Source of the DNA: Dichomitus squalens LYAD-421 SS1
Lineage: Eukaryota > Basidiomycota > Agaricomycetes > Polyporales > Polyporaceae
Direction of reading: 5' to 3'
Assembly: GCF_000275845.1 (NCBI RefSeq)
Contig: NW_006766888.1
Span: forward strand, 195,169 to 259,168
DNA: 64,000 nucleotides
Translations under genes and position numbers: made by a program
Shown here: positions 1-11,127 of the stretch, one piece after another
Position numbering within the stretch: position 1 is the first letter of the stretch
Layout of the letters: every line of letters starts with the position of its first letter
Notes under the pieces: model-generated
What the model saw: only the letters and a program-made list of their open reading frames with translations
What the model was told of the DNA's origin: nothing
Database searches by the model: none

Positions 1-2060
1 GCCTCGACGTGGAAATCATACTCATGGCGCTCTTCTTCGCTGCGGTGGAGCGCCTCTTCGTAGACGTTCTTCTTGGGGGCAACAAAGCCAGCGTCTTCGC
101 TCTGGAACGTGGGCTGCGAGATCCACTCATCGTTGAGCACGGAGTTGCACATCTCATCTCGCCCCGAACATTGCACGTTGACCTCCTGTAAGTGTGATCT
201 CGTTAGTGGAGATACCCGGCATGTAGGTAGATCACATACATGGGCGGGCAGTTTGCGGTAGCTGCCATATCGATTATGCAGCTGGTGCCGACTCGGACGG
301 TCGAGGACACCCATCGGTCGCGTCCATGACTCCTCCAGTGCAGCCATCCGTTCCTTGTTCGCGTCCCATCCGAGAATATCCTTGAACTGTGCCATTAACT
401 CTCCATCACCGATAAACGACCTGGCCTCTCGAACGAGGCGTGTGGTATTGATGATATCCTGAGTGAAAAGATTGACGAGCTTCAGGAACTCGTTATAGGT
501 CTCACGGTTGTCCAGAACGCGCTTCACGCGCTCGAAGAAGTGCTTCTCATCACTTGGATGAATAGAGCTTGTCGCCTGGACGGGGACTGGCATGGGAGGA
601 GCGAGGGAGATAGTCTGTTGAGGATGCAGGTAGAATGCTCGAGGCGGAGGTTGCGGGGGTGCACGGATCGGTGAAGGAGGTGCAGCAGCGGCCGCCTGGC
701 GTTGCGCCAACGCTGGCGATGGAGCTTCGCTCGACGTTTGCACCTTCGCTTTCTGTCGCTGTCATGAGTCAGATAGCCACGCTGAGATATCAAGATGACG
801 CACCTTGTTGGCAGAAGTCTTTGTGACAGGCTCCTTCTCCTTGTCGCCCGCCGGTTTCCGCTTCCGCTTCTGACCCGTTGCAACAGAGCCCGATGGATTC
901 TCCTTCTCCTCCTTTGTCGCGCGCTTGGGCTTCGACTCGCTCGCCTTGCGCGACTCCTCAAGCCTCGCAATGCGCGCGAGCTCCTCCTTCTGTACACGCT
1001 CGTCGGGCAGGAACTGGACGAAGTCGCGCATCAGGTCCGGAGAGTCCTTGAGCAGGTCCATGATCTCCGTCATGACCTCGCCCTTTGGGTACCGCGCAGA
1101 GAGACACGCGACGGACCATGACTCCATGCGACTTATGTCCGACTGGCCTTGGTTGCCCGACTCTGCGAGCGTCTTGAGGAAGCGTTGGTAGACCGCGGGC
1201 TGGTTCGCGTACCGCGTACGCAGCTTCTGTACGAACTCCAGGGCGGGTTTGAGGGACTCCTGGGAAACGACTGGGGCCTCCGGTTCGGGGTTGACCGTCT
1301 CTGCGACTCTTTCGGTGACTGTCTGCTGCTTGCCGTACTTGAAGGCAGCGTTGGTGGCTTGGGTGGTAGTTCCCGCGGGAGTGGTGACGGTGATGGTGTT
1401 TGGATCGGCGTTGTCGCCGGTCTCGATGCGATATCCTGCGGGAAGGAAGGTATTGAACCCTTGAATGAGGGCCGGGTGACCGTGGAAGAGATTTGAGACG
1501 CGCTCAATGACCCCAGGAGTATCAATACTGCACGGAGACAGAGGTGTGTTAGGAAGGGAACAGGACGAGAGGGGTAAGAAGCTATAGAGAAAGGGAAAGT
1601 GCCACCCGGCCGGGGAGCGGCAGCCAGGTCCGGAGAGGAACGTGGTCAACGAGTAGGTACAGAGCGAGACTCACAGCTGGCTCTTGAAGTCCTTCATGAT
1701 ATCCAGAAACTTGTTGTACACCTCTGGCTGTTCCGCGAACTGCAGCTTGACGGAGTCCAAGTAGCTCAGCGCGTCGCTCACGTTGAGGGGTCGCTCGCCT
1801 CCGCCCTGTTGTTCCGGAGAACCAGCCACCGCCGCGTGTATCTGCCCGTCTACAGGTCCAAGAGAGGTTGGACTCTCAAGAGGCTGGTTGGGAGGATCGG
1901 CGTCCATGGATTGGGAAGGAAGTCGATGCGGAGAGGGAGGCCTGCTACGCAGAGCAGGTGTAGCACGACCGACGGTCAATCCCCCTTCCGCGGGAGCTAG
2001 GATCTCGTGCGTGTCCATGTGCGATCTACGTTGAGTCGTATTACCAGTGGAATCCTGCAT
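1..2060 (-). CDS. SIN3: SIN3 histone-deacetylase corepressor, N-terminal part (C-terminus beyond window)
   Basis: Scaffold subunit of the Sin3/Rpd3 histone deacetylase complex in the nucleus. Reading leftwards, the spliced product shows PAH1 ([20 protein letters not shown], then a downstream exon with [13 protein letters not shown]), PAH2 ([20 protein letters not shown]), a Lys/Glu-rich linker, PAH3 ([20 protein letters not shown]) and the start of the HDAC-interaction region ([32 protein letters not shown]). Clear introns include about 186-239, about 765-805 and about 1530-1675. The 3' part runs off the left edge. The start is uncertain: in-frame ATGs lie at 2060 and 2018, and a splice acceptor-like TGCAG next to 2055 would allow an upstream exon. 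PAH1-PAH2-PAH3-HID order is the known SIN3 arrangement, so the family call is firm; only the ends are open. Confidence 0.93.
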
Positions 2061-2717
2061 AGACAGACGCAAAGTTACAGCGTTCTTGCATTAGTGATTT
2101 GGAAACAGAGATTCGCACCTGACTCGACCACTCCTTCGCCGCCGTATTATGAGCTCCGCAGGATCTTGTTGACTGCGGAGTGTCTGTGCCAGGTCAAACT
2201 CGAAGTAGATAGATGGGACAGAAACCTGGCGGATATGAGGATGAGACGGTCCGCGGTGGCTGAAGCCTGCAGCTCTGGTAGATGTGACGCCGTGACTTCC
2301 CCGATCATCACGACACACGGGAGCGCGTCACAGCAACGGGAACGAACTCAACTAGCGCTCAATTTGCGATCTGCCTCTGTCCGGCTGTGGACTCGCACGA
2401 GAGCAACTAAATTCAGCAGAAACAGTCGGCAAGTACCTCGTTGCAGCCTTTATCTTACATGCGACTCCTGTTTTGCTTTGCAAGGCGCATTGGGGTATAG
2501 TCGAGCATGCTGCTGAATGTCGGCCAGGACGAGTTCGCTGTGGCGCATTCTCTAGGTACCCTTGCTCAGTGCTTCCGCAAGCTCGTTCAACTGATACTAC
2601 TACACTAACTACAGCGACGATGAACTGAAGATGTATTCAGTCTACAGTGTCTGCGAATAATTTACTCCTATCCTTCCACATCTTGCATAGATCCTCAACT
2701 TATGACCACACACCAAC
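2061..2717. other. Intergenic: SIN3 upstream region and 3' flank of the BAS2-like gene
   Basis: No convincing coding exon. Open frames here lack family resemblance and splice support. It must hold the SIN3 promoter, but I see no clear TATA element. Confidence 0.5.
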
Positions 2718-3629
2718 TCATGCCTCTCCCCGGAGCTTGCGAGCCGCGTTGTCGTTGGGCTGAGCGTCGCCAAAACCACAGCCACCGTCGCGCTCCTGCG
2801 CAACAATGGCGCCAGCGCACTTGCCGCTCTTGAAGCCACAGCAACCCGACGCGCAATCCGCGTCGCTGGTGCACGGACCGGTGATGAACTGGCTTCCAGG
2901 AGCGACCGAGGGTGCAGGCGTAGTAGGAGCAACAGAGCTGGCCGAAGGCACCACCGCAGTGGAGGAAACGGAGGCTGCAGAAGCAGAGGACGAAGACGCC
3001 ACGGGAGCGGAGGAAGAGGCGGGAGCCTCACCGCGCAGCTTACGGGCAGCGTTGTCGTTGGGTTGAGCATCGCCGAAGCCGCAACCGCCGTCACGCTCCT
3101 GTGCGACAATGGCCCCGGCGCACTTGCCCGTGTTGAAACCACAGCAGCCCGACGCGCAATCAGCGTCGCTCGTACAGGGTCCAGTGATGAACTGGCTGCC
3201 GGGTGCGACGGAAGGCGCGGGCGTTGTAGGCGCAGAAGAGACGGTAGACACAGCCGCCGGGGCAGAGGAGGCTGAAACCGCAGATGAGGACGAGGTAGAC
3301 ACTGCTGGAGCAGAGGAGGCAGGAGCCTCGCCCCGGAGCTTGCGAGCGGCGTTATCGTTGGGCTGTGGGTCCCCGAAACCGCAACCTCCATCGCGCTCCT
3401 GAGCGACGATAGCACCGGCACATTTGCCACTCTTGAAGCCACAGCAGCCAGAGGCACAGTCGATATCGCCAGAGCAGGGGCCAGTAATGAACTGCGTGCC
3501 AGGCGCCGCACGGGGGACGTACGTCGCAGCAGCGACTGACATGTAGGTCAGGTAAATTTCATCACTACTCTGGTAATGGCGAGGCTCACAGTTAACAAGG
3601 ACGATAGCAAAGAGCACGGAGAGCTTCAT
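2718..3629 (-). CDS. Secreted protein with three BAS2-like cysteine repeats
   Basis: Two exons, 3629-3590 and 3535-2718, with a canonical GTGAGC donor and CAG acceptor; together 858 nt, 285 aa, in frame. The N-terminus (MKLSVLFAIVLVNFAAATY) is a good signal peptide, so the product should be secreted. The mature part carries three near-identical modules, each beginning QFITGPC and ending GDAQPNDNAARKLRGEA, with six cysteines (GPC, DADC, SGCC, GKC, GGC). Ala/Ser/Pro/Val linkers of 30-40 residues separate them. The module matches what I know of fungal biotrophy-associated secreted protein 2 (BAS2) homologues, which normally carry one module of about 100 aa; the tripling is unusual. A TATATAAG motif lies about 235 bp upstream. 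Molecular role unknown; a small secreted, disulfide-rich protein at the hyphal surface is the safe description. Confidence 0.85.
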   Translation of the reverse strand: MKLSVLFAIVLVNCEPRHYQSSDEIYLTYMSVAAATYVPRAAPGTQFITGPCSGDIDCASGCCGFKSGKCAGAIVAQERDGGCGFGDPQPNDNAARKLRGEAPASSAPAVSTSSSSAVSASSAPAAVSTVSSAPTTPAPSVAPGSQFITGPCTSDADCASGCCGFNTGKCAGAIVAQERDGGCGFGDAQPNDNAARKLRGEAPASSSAPVASSSSASAASVSSTAVVPSASSVAPTTPAPSVAPGSQFITGPCTSDADCASGCCGFKSGKCAGAIVAQERDGGCGFGDAQPNDNAARKLRGEA

Positions 3630-3862
3630 GTTTGTGAGGGAGCGTGGGGTCCTTATGCAAACATTTACGTGAGTGACTGGTCGACGGCTTAGCTGAACTT
3701 CAGGTAACACCTACGTTAGAAGGTGAAAGTCGTTGATGATTGCGGCAAGCGGTGAGTTAAGAAATAGGGAGTGGCAGACAATAAAGACTTCACACAACCT
3801 GTGTGCGAGTAGTGGTGCGAACAGGAAAGAGCACTGAGACAAACCGTCGTATCATTCCCGTC

Positions 3863-3870
3863 TTATATAT
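3863..3870 (-). promoter_or_regulatory. TATA box candidate for the BAS2-like gene
   Basis: TATATAAG on the minus strand, about 235 bp upstream of the ATG at 3629. The distance implies a long leader, so assignment is tentative. Confidence 0.35.
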
Positions 3871-4628
3871 GACTGCCTGGCCATCACAAAGGTCATACCA
3901 CAGCGCGCTTGAGCGCATGGTTGCTCCGTCACGTAGAAACCCCAAACGCGCTTTGATCATAGGAGGAGTGCCAAGAGCAGTGTCATTAAGCAACAGCACC
4001 AAGGCCAAGGCGAGATATTACCGTGGACCAAAACCTTCTTCCCTGGTAAGCCGTTGACTTCCGCACAGGATGTCAGTACTTAGTTGACGTCAGCCTAGAA
4101 GGATGGCTCCTCCTGGTAGAGTGTGTCAGTCTTGCCCGAATTCCCGACTAATTGTTCTCCGTACCTCGCCAACGCTTAGAGGCGTTTCCACGCAGATACT
4201 CCTCCGATACAATTGTTGATAGCGCCCAAATCCTGTTCACTGTTCAGAGCTCGAGATCTGCTAATACCCACCGTTGCCGCCGACCGTGAACAGCACAGCA
4301 ATGCCGACTCGTCTGTGGAGCATCATCCCAGAGCGCCCGGGATCCCCGAGCGCACCATGGTGGCTGATGGCAAGGCGGGAGACGCGCCGTCGTCCTTTGA
4401 AGTTTCACCGCCTGCCTCATTCTAGACCCCGAGCTTGATGGTCGAAGGAAGGGCCGGCGCCAAGTCTACAGTGCGAAGCAACGGGGGAGGCTTGGCATTG
4501 CGCTGAGGCAGTTGATGGTCGTTTGAGGGCGATCACCGCCACCGTCGGGCTGATGGGGCGCGCTCCCAAACCATTGACCAGCGACGCCGTGCTTGGCTAG
4601 GCATACGGTGCATGATACTACAGCCGGA
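3871..4628. other. Intergenic, nothing recognised
   Basis: Upstream of the BAS2-like gene and left of the inverted-repeat element. Short open frames only; no protein family, tRNA or repeat recognised. Confidence 0.5.
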
Positions 4629-5207
4629 ACCCTCATAACCCATAGCCCTCGGGATAAGCCTCGAAGTATGGGTTATTGGAGGTTATGGCATAAGACAGGC
4701 TCCTACCCACCGTCGTCTCGAGTTGAGGGGGCGAGATCCTAGAGCGGGAGACAGGCTGAATTCCGATAGACTCGAGAGTACGAAATGCTATGTAACAAGC
4801 GCCCAAATCACGTGCATATTTGTACCCCCTCAACTCTCTAACACGACAGGCAAAGCGCGATGGTCCAGGTGAGGAAATCTACGCTGAACATACGGGCGAT
4901 GCAACGTGCCCATAAGATTACCCAAATGACAAAGAGGGATACAAAGGCCCACTGGAAATGCTAGGGCCAGGTTGCATTGCCTATAAATGCTGCACAGATT
5001 TCCCTGCTTGGAGCCTGGCGCTTTGCCCGCCGTGTAATGTGCCCTAGCCCTTCTGATTCATGGGTTATACCGGCCCGAAAAGGCATGGGTTATGGGCTAT
5101 TGCAGGATTATTGGTTAATAGTTATCCCCCCTATACCGACCCGGGATTGCCCCAATCCTATGGGTTATTAGGGGTTATGGGTTATGAGAGGTATGGGTTA
5201 TGAGGGT
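4629..5207. mobile_element. Putative non-autonomous DNA element with inverted termini and GGGTTAT subterminal repeats
   Basis: The left end ACCCTCATAACCCATA (4629-4644) is the exact inverse of the right end (5192-5207), and the similarity continues imperfectly inward (next bases GCCCTC against CCTCTC). Inside each end are several copies of ATAACCC/GGGTTAT, in both orientations (for example around 4668, 5059, 5085, 5160, 5175 and 5193). The interior has no protein-coding potential. A 579-bp body with inverted ends and clustered subterminal motifs is typical of MITE-like class II elements. I could not find a convincing target-site duplication, so the exact borders and superfamily remain open. 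Confidence 0.5.
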
Positions 5208-5652
5208 GTCGACTGTATGCGGACTCGACTTGTGAACTGCTTACAACCCGGGTTTCGATTGCGATCAGGTCAACCAGTGTCGGCGAGGACCAAGCGACCA
5301 TGACAGCAACGCTATCACTTGGACATCACCCGCACTCTGAACTCCATGCCGGGTCGTTCTGAGGCACATGTGCATAGAACAGATTCACTTGCAAGAGCGG
5401 CACCACCGAGACTGGTGAGGGTCGATTACGCGAGGCGATAGGAGAGCTAGACGCGATAGCAGGTAGATGCAAATTCCCGGGTCGACTCAAGTCTGAGGAT
5501 GCGTCCTGATGTGCGAAGCCGGCTGAAATACGGTAGGAGTTTATCAGAGCGTAGCGATAGGACAGGCCGATAAATCGTTGTCGCAGAAACAAGCTAAGGA
5601 AAGACCAAGGCAAAAGAAACGCACTACGTCACATACAGAGACCGCCGAGCCT
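5208..5652. other. Intergenic, nothing recognised
   Basis: 3' flank of the DUF4336 gene. Short open frames without family resemblance. Confidence 0.45.
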
Positions 5653-6991
5653 TCATGCGAGGTAATTCCTCCACGCGGACCTCCATGCTTCGTTCGCACC
5701 ATGCTCGATGACGTCCTTAGGACCGTGCCAAGCCGTCAGCATCGGAAAGACCCTAGGTGATGTAATGGATATGGAACAATGAATACTCACTCCATGACAA
5801 GGGATATAACGGACAAAGTCCCACGAAGCCACCGTCTTTGCATCCCGAACCATCCCCCTAGCGAGCGCGAACCCCAGGTCAGCGCATCGCTTCGTTAACA
5901 TGAGGTAAGATACGGCTTACGCCTTATTCTCTTCTTTCTGCCAGATGAATAAGCGCATGGTCCTGCCGGTGGGAACTAGGCCCGAAAGAAGGAACGACTT
6001 CGGCGAGTCTTTTGACTTGGAGTACTAGGGCATGATACAGAGTAAGAGGAAGGATATGCAATATGATATGGCGCGTCACCAACCTGCTCGTTGGGTGGGT
6101 TGTTGAAGAGAAGGTCGGCAGCGATTACAGTTTTGGAAGGCTTGTGAAGGAACGCAATGTCTTTGTTTGCGTGGGACGAGAAGTAGCTGCATCGAACGTC
6201 AGCTGCTTCAGAGCGGGGGAGCAAGCAGGGCGAACGAACCATCCGATGATCTGCGTCAGTGAAGTTCATCACATGAGAACCGTTATCAGGAATCGCTTGG
6301 AAAGAACAAACTATACCTCATCCTCGTAGCCGAACTGGGCATCTGGGTTTGACGCGCTGTATACTAGCACAAGGAAGCTTTGTGGGCGCAGTTACGGGAC
6401 AAGGCCTCTGGTGCGTTCTGCTCACCAGCATCCAGTGTGAAGTCAATCTTCTTCAGCTTGGGCAAAGCCTCCGGTCCAATAAGCTTGGCGTCAGGGTATG
6501 CCGCCTTGTAATCCTCTGGTGAACGGGGACGATATCAGTTGAGGCTAAGGTGGGACGACTGAGGAGCGTACTCAAGAACAGGTAGTGGAAAGCATTGCCA
6601 GCGAGAATATACCTAAGTTCCTTCGGTGAACATCATGTGAAACGTGACGGGGGTGGTTCGTACTTGACTTTGCCAAGCTCTGAGAGCTTCTGCTTCGTCT
6701 CATCGTCCAAAGGAGTTGAAGCGAGTATCCAGACATCTCCTGACTGCAGTCTTATCGCAGTGGACCGCCCGCCTGTAGGGAACAACCCCAGTAGGGTAAA
6801 AGGTCTGCAGTAGGACGATGAGAACGTCAGGGCGATCCTAGTTGAACATCATGCAGTAGTGCTGCCCGTACCTCGAGAATGTCCATACATTTTCGGCAAC
6901 CTGAAAGATACGCGTTGAATGTCACACCTCCCCTCGCGTCTGCTTGTAACGTTATAGAACTCCTCACCTCTCTGATCACAAGAGTCGACAT
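5653..6991 (-). CDS. DUF4336 domain protein, copy 1
   Basis: Multi-exon gene read leftwards from ATG 6991. Exons in order give MSTLVIREVAENVWTFSR, then LFPTGGRSTAIRLQSGDVWI and LASTPLDDETKQKLSELGKV, YILAGNAFHYLFL, DYKAAYPDAKLIGPEAL, then CSYFSSHANKDIAFLHKPSK and TVIAADLLFNNPPNEQ, and finally SWDFVRYIPCHG joined to DVIEHGANEAWRSAW. This follows, exon by exon, the plus-strand paralogue at 59743-60976, which fixes most junctions. DUF4336 proteins have a metallo-beta-lactamase-like fold; the IPCHGD segment near the end fits a metal-site region of that fold. No enzymatic activity is established. The region 5900-6000 is the weakest part of the model (a short or atypical intron). It diverges from SRP19 across a gap of about 490 bp. 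Confidence 0.72.
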
Positions 6992-7480
6992 CGTGAATCT
7001 AGGTAGGTCTGAGCGTGCTGTTGACGTGAGGGGATGAGGGAGTAGATTGAGAGCGGACTTAGCTCGACGCCGTGGTGGACGGTATACTTATAACAAAGAG
7101 AGGGAGAAAGAGACAGGTACGGCATCCACATCACGGCATTGATGCATCTTTCGGACGGGGTCTGGGACACTCGCCAGGGTAGCCGACCGGAGGTGAACAG
7201 TCGCCTTGACCGCAGGCGTGAATTGGAATGGCACAAGACCTCCGACGGGGACATCTTCCAGGCAAGTTGTCAGAGCAAGTAGGGAAGCTGCAAGGGATGG
7301 AAGGGTGCATACCCGTTCACCGGCGCCCGCCAGCGCCTTCGCCGTCGGGGACGTGAGACTTGGCGCAGTATTCGCCTGTCTTCTTGCCCCTACGACCCTT
7401 ACCGTACACACGCTGCCTTCCCTATCGGCCCCGGAACTGCACAATTACTGCATCGCTAGGCCGCACTCTCATAAGACACA
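6992..7480. promoter_or_regulatory. Shared upstream region of the DUF4336 gene and SRP19 (divergent pair)
   Basis: The 489 bp between two divergent ATGs must hold both promoters. No clear TATA box. Open frames crossing it on both strands show no family resemblance. Confidence 0.4.
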
Positions 7481-8572
7481 ATGTCTCGACGCACCGCAAT
7501 CGTGGAGGAAGAGTTCGACGATGATACAGATCTCCCCCTCCCGAACAAACCCTTACCAAACACCGGCGCACAGGGCGCCCTCCTAGAAGAGCTAGACTTC
7601 TCGGAGGACGAGGACGACGTGCCGACTCTTCGGGAACCCCATGCAGGCCCGGCGTCGCCGTCATTGCCCCAGTTCAGGCCAGGAGCAGGGACGGAAGCGG
7701 GTAACGCAATAACGGACATCACGCCGTACAAGAAGTACGTCTTTCCCCATCATCTGTGCAACACCCACCCCGTCGTGCGCGCGTGCGTATGCAAGAGGGC
7801 AACAACTGGATGGTCCTTCTAGGTGGACGTGTATCTATCCCATCTATATCGACGCCAAACGTCCTGGTGGCAGGGGAGAGCGGCGGATAGCTCGAGGCAA
7901 GAGCGTATGGTGGCCGCTCAGCAAGGACATCGCGGACGCGACGAACCGTCTAGGACTGGGAACGCTGCACGAAGTACACAAGGCGCATCCTCGCGATTGG
8001 GAGAACCCTGGTCGTGTGCGCGTGCAGTGGAAGAAGGATGGGCGATTGGTTAACCCCGCGATCAAGACCAGTGTGTATCCTTTAGTTCCGTCGTGCGCTA
8101 GCTCTGTTGCAGCGAGCTTGCTCACTTCGGGAGTGATCTGCTACTGATGCCCGGCCTTCGTCCAGAGAAGCAACTTCTGGAGATGATTTCGATCCAGATC
8201 CAGATGCTCAAGCCCGATAACGTCCCAAAGCCGCCATACGACACCGATCCTACTCCGCAGACCGCGGAGCCTCCCGCTCCTTCGACTCCAGTCAAGGGGA
8301 AGCAGCCCGCAAAGGGCGGTTCGAAGGCATCAGTGGCAAATACGACGATCTCACCCTCCCCTGGGACGAAGCGCCCCCCAAAGGTCCCATCCCCGCCCCA
8401 ACCTTGGCCACAACTCACCAGTCGGGTCTCGCCGTACTCCCCTGCTCTCCCTTCGGGGGTACTGATAGAGACAGTGAAGGCGGGGATGAGCGCAGAAGCT
8501 GCACCAGGCATCGGCGGAGGTGGTGGAGGAGGAGGGAAAGGAAAACGGAAGGTCGTCCGTGTACGAGGGTAG
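7481..8572 (+). CDS. SEC65: Signal recognition particle subunit SRP19
   Basis: SRP19 binds SRP RNA and primes SRP54 loading, for co-translational targeting to the ER. Three exons, 7481-7734, 7823-8070 and 8166-8572, sum to 909 nt (302 aa) in frame with GT-AG borders. Residues 1-85 are acidic and low complexity. The SRP19 core follows (CIYPIYIDAKRPGGRGERRI, then SVWWPLSKDIADA, HKAHPRDWENPGRVRVQWKK, NPAIKTKKQLLEMI), including the conserved YP-YIDA and P--W-NPGRVRV motifs. The tail is Pro/Lys-rich and ends in a Gly run and a basic KGKRKVVRVRG. Length is close to yeast Sec65. The Gly run (positions 8518-8535) is a purine-rich low-complexity stretch. Confidence 0.93.
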
Positions 8573-9142
8573 GAGACAACACCGGTGTCATCCAAACTCG
8601 TGCGTTTGTACGTTGTAAACCTGCTCGTCCAATGTTATCCCGTGCATTCTCTCGTATGCAGAAGATCGGGCGCGCCGAAAGCGTCCGGGGTGATCTGGAG
8701 ACCACCATCCACCGTCCCCCCGCCGTTGCGCAGCGCTGTGCTGCTGTGCAATGTTGACGAGTCGAAGGCGCCCGCTCAGGTCAGTGCATTATCTGCAGCA
8801 CTTCGCGGTCGGGTGCAATAGTGACATACAGCGCACATCTAGGACCGGGCAATACAGTCTTGCAAATCGTCTGTACTCACTAGTGGTACCTAGTCCGACG
8901 GACCATCACTGTTCGTCTTCGCAGCCGTCTTTGCCCAAAGGCCTATCTATGAGCCGTTCGGAGAGCTCTCTTACTCGGAGGAGACGACAATCATCGAGCA
9001 GGGCCACTCTGCGTGAATACATAAGCGGCCACAGATTGACTTGTCAGAGATAACCAAGAACTGCATCATGCCCGCGCGACGCACTGACACAATATAGAAC
9101 GATGTACGACTGCGATCGCTTTCCACCAAAAGCTCCGGCGCC
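8573..9142. other. Intergenic between convergent genes, nothing recognised
   Basis: Lies between the 3' ends of SRP19 (plus) and the DUF6533 gene (minus). No coding exon or RNA recognised. Confidence 0.5.
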
Positions 9143-10730
9143 TCAAGTCACAGGTGCTTCTTCAGCGACATCCTCGTCTCCGACGTTGTCTTCACCAAAC
9201 GAGAGCTCCCTTCCGAATGATCCAATAAAACCGTCTGAGTTTCCGGACGCGTTGTGCTGAAATTCGAGCTCCCCTCCCGACAACGACCTGGAAGAGCCTG
9301 CTAGCTTGTGCTTGACCTCCTGCAGATTGATGAGGAATCTCGACGTGAGGACAGCAGTTATCCTAAGTAGGACATCTCAGTAACCGCCGTGCATCGCGAC
9401 AACGTGAAATCAATCTTTACGGTTCCGAGAATAGCGGCATCAGGCTGGCTGGATCCGAATCCTGCTCGCTGGGGGTCACCTACTCGATCGCGTCAAACAC
9501 CCGTGCGTTCGAGGTGCCTCTTCCAGGATGCTCACCGAAGCTAGAGTGAATGCAACGTGGAGACAATTCAGAACGAGCAGCGTCCTGGCAAGTGAGCGAC
9601 GCTGGACAAGCCAAAGATGATGGGGGCTGCACCTACAAGAAGTACGCGGTCCCTACGACGCCGCAACACGAAGCAGAGGTTTTGAGCTCCCAGTCAAAAG
9701 ACTCTGTATCATCCCACGTACCATCACGGAGAAGGGTACCAGAGAATGTCCTTCCACTCGTGCCCGCATGATCCCGCCTGGAAAACTTGACGGTCTCATA
9801 CGTGCGGTACCAGGTGACACACAAAACTAGTAAATCGGCTCCGATCAACAAGGACCGCGAGATAATCGTCACTGTAGAACATCAGCATGGACTTGAAATC
9901 ATCAGAAACGGCGCTGCCATGGATGAACTGCTTACATCTATAGGTAGAGCATCAGATAGTGTTACGGCGACTGGCTAGTAAAATCACCAACCTTTTATTC
10001 ATGCTCTCCGAAAGCTCATGAACAGGCAATGCGCCATACACCGGATCGCGGACATAGGATACAAAACGCAACGTAGTCTTGGGACAAGAGACTCCGTTAG
10101 TTACCAAATGTATGACTACGTGTTGCTTGATATGTACGCACAACCAAATTTAGAATGCCTGGGAACGCGGCGAGGGAGAGGACCGTTGCTGAGATAAAGA
10201 GCCGGTACGGCTCAGGGCACAACGCGTATGACCTGAATGTCGAGAACGCTGCGTGGGGGATGCAAAGCGAGCACCTGAACATCATAGACACTCCACGTAC
10301 CAGCCCAAGGGAGATATTGCACAGATTGGGTAAAATAGAAGGCATCATACTGCGAAACAATGCTTATTTGACATCATCAGGATGCATGTCAGGCCAATTG
10401 GGCTGTCACGATGGCCGTACCTCTAGGTTCATGATGTTAAGCTTCCTTTCGGCAAACACTGACCTAGGAAGCAACGCACCTGGAAGGACGACGGTAAAGG
10501 GGCCCAAGCCATTATTTGTGTTGTCATGGTCAAGTATCGATTGAGCAGAAACAGGACCAGAACTCCGTTGACTTGGTGTGGAATCCAGAAAAACGTGACC
10601 TCGCTAGCGAATGTCGCGACGTACTCGTAAGCGATGAGTGCTGGAAACTCCTTGTCCATATGTTAGAACCATGGTTCCTCGGACGATGCACGTACCAAGG
10701 GTCGCGACTTGGCAATACAATTGGACCACA
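9143..10730 (-). CDS. DUF6533 multi-pass membrane protein, copy A (first exon not located)
   Basis: Family of predicted integral membrane proteins expanded in Agaricomycetes; function unknown. Exon 2 (from 10730) gives QLYCQVATL, spliced at GTACGTG to ALIAYEYVATFASEVTFFW and VLVLFLLNRYLTM, the DUF6533 core. Later exons give FTQSVQYLPWA, AFSTFRSYALCPEPY, PVYGALPVHELSESM, TIISRSLLIGADLLVLCVTW and RTFSGTLLRDG. The last is LTSRFLINLQEVK, then DGFIGSFGRELSF, with a stop at 9143-9145. The exon pattern matches the plus-strand copy at 52470. The initiating exon, which should be very short, lies upstream of 10730 but I could not place it. The GT expected after LNRYLTM is missing, so the exon there may be longer than in the paralogue. 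Confidence 0.6.
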
Positions 10731-11127
10731 CTAAGCCAAGGGGTCAGCCTACAGTGACGCAGCAGGAGATGAGACCAACTCAGCCTCAACTATGACAGCC
10801 TGTGACTCTGAAGAGCTTGACATACTACCTTACTTTGCGGGCGACGCTTTCCTGGTAGAGAGAAACCTGGGGCTGTTTCATGGAAGCAGATAGAGGTTCC
10901 TATTATATGTTTGAGTGTGCATTGGGATCTGTTTATAGTCGCGATGAGAGACAGAACGTGGCAGATTAGATTCAATGACCGGAGAGATAGAACCTTGTTG
11001 AGCAATAGTGGCATGCTGCCGACGAATGAATGGCTTAGATCCAAGTATCAGAAGCCACATGTCGCATTCTCAGCGAAGGCCCCGTTCAACAAACTTTGCC
11101 GCACCGGACACATTCTGAGATGACATC
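10731..11127. other. Intergenic, upstream of DUF6533 copy A
   Basis: Should contain the promoter and missing first exon of copy A. No other feature recognised. Confidence 0.4.
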
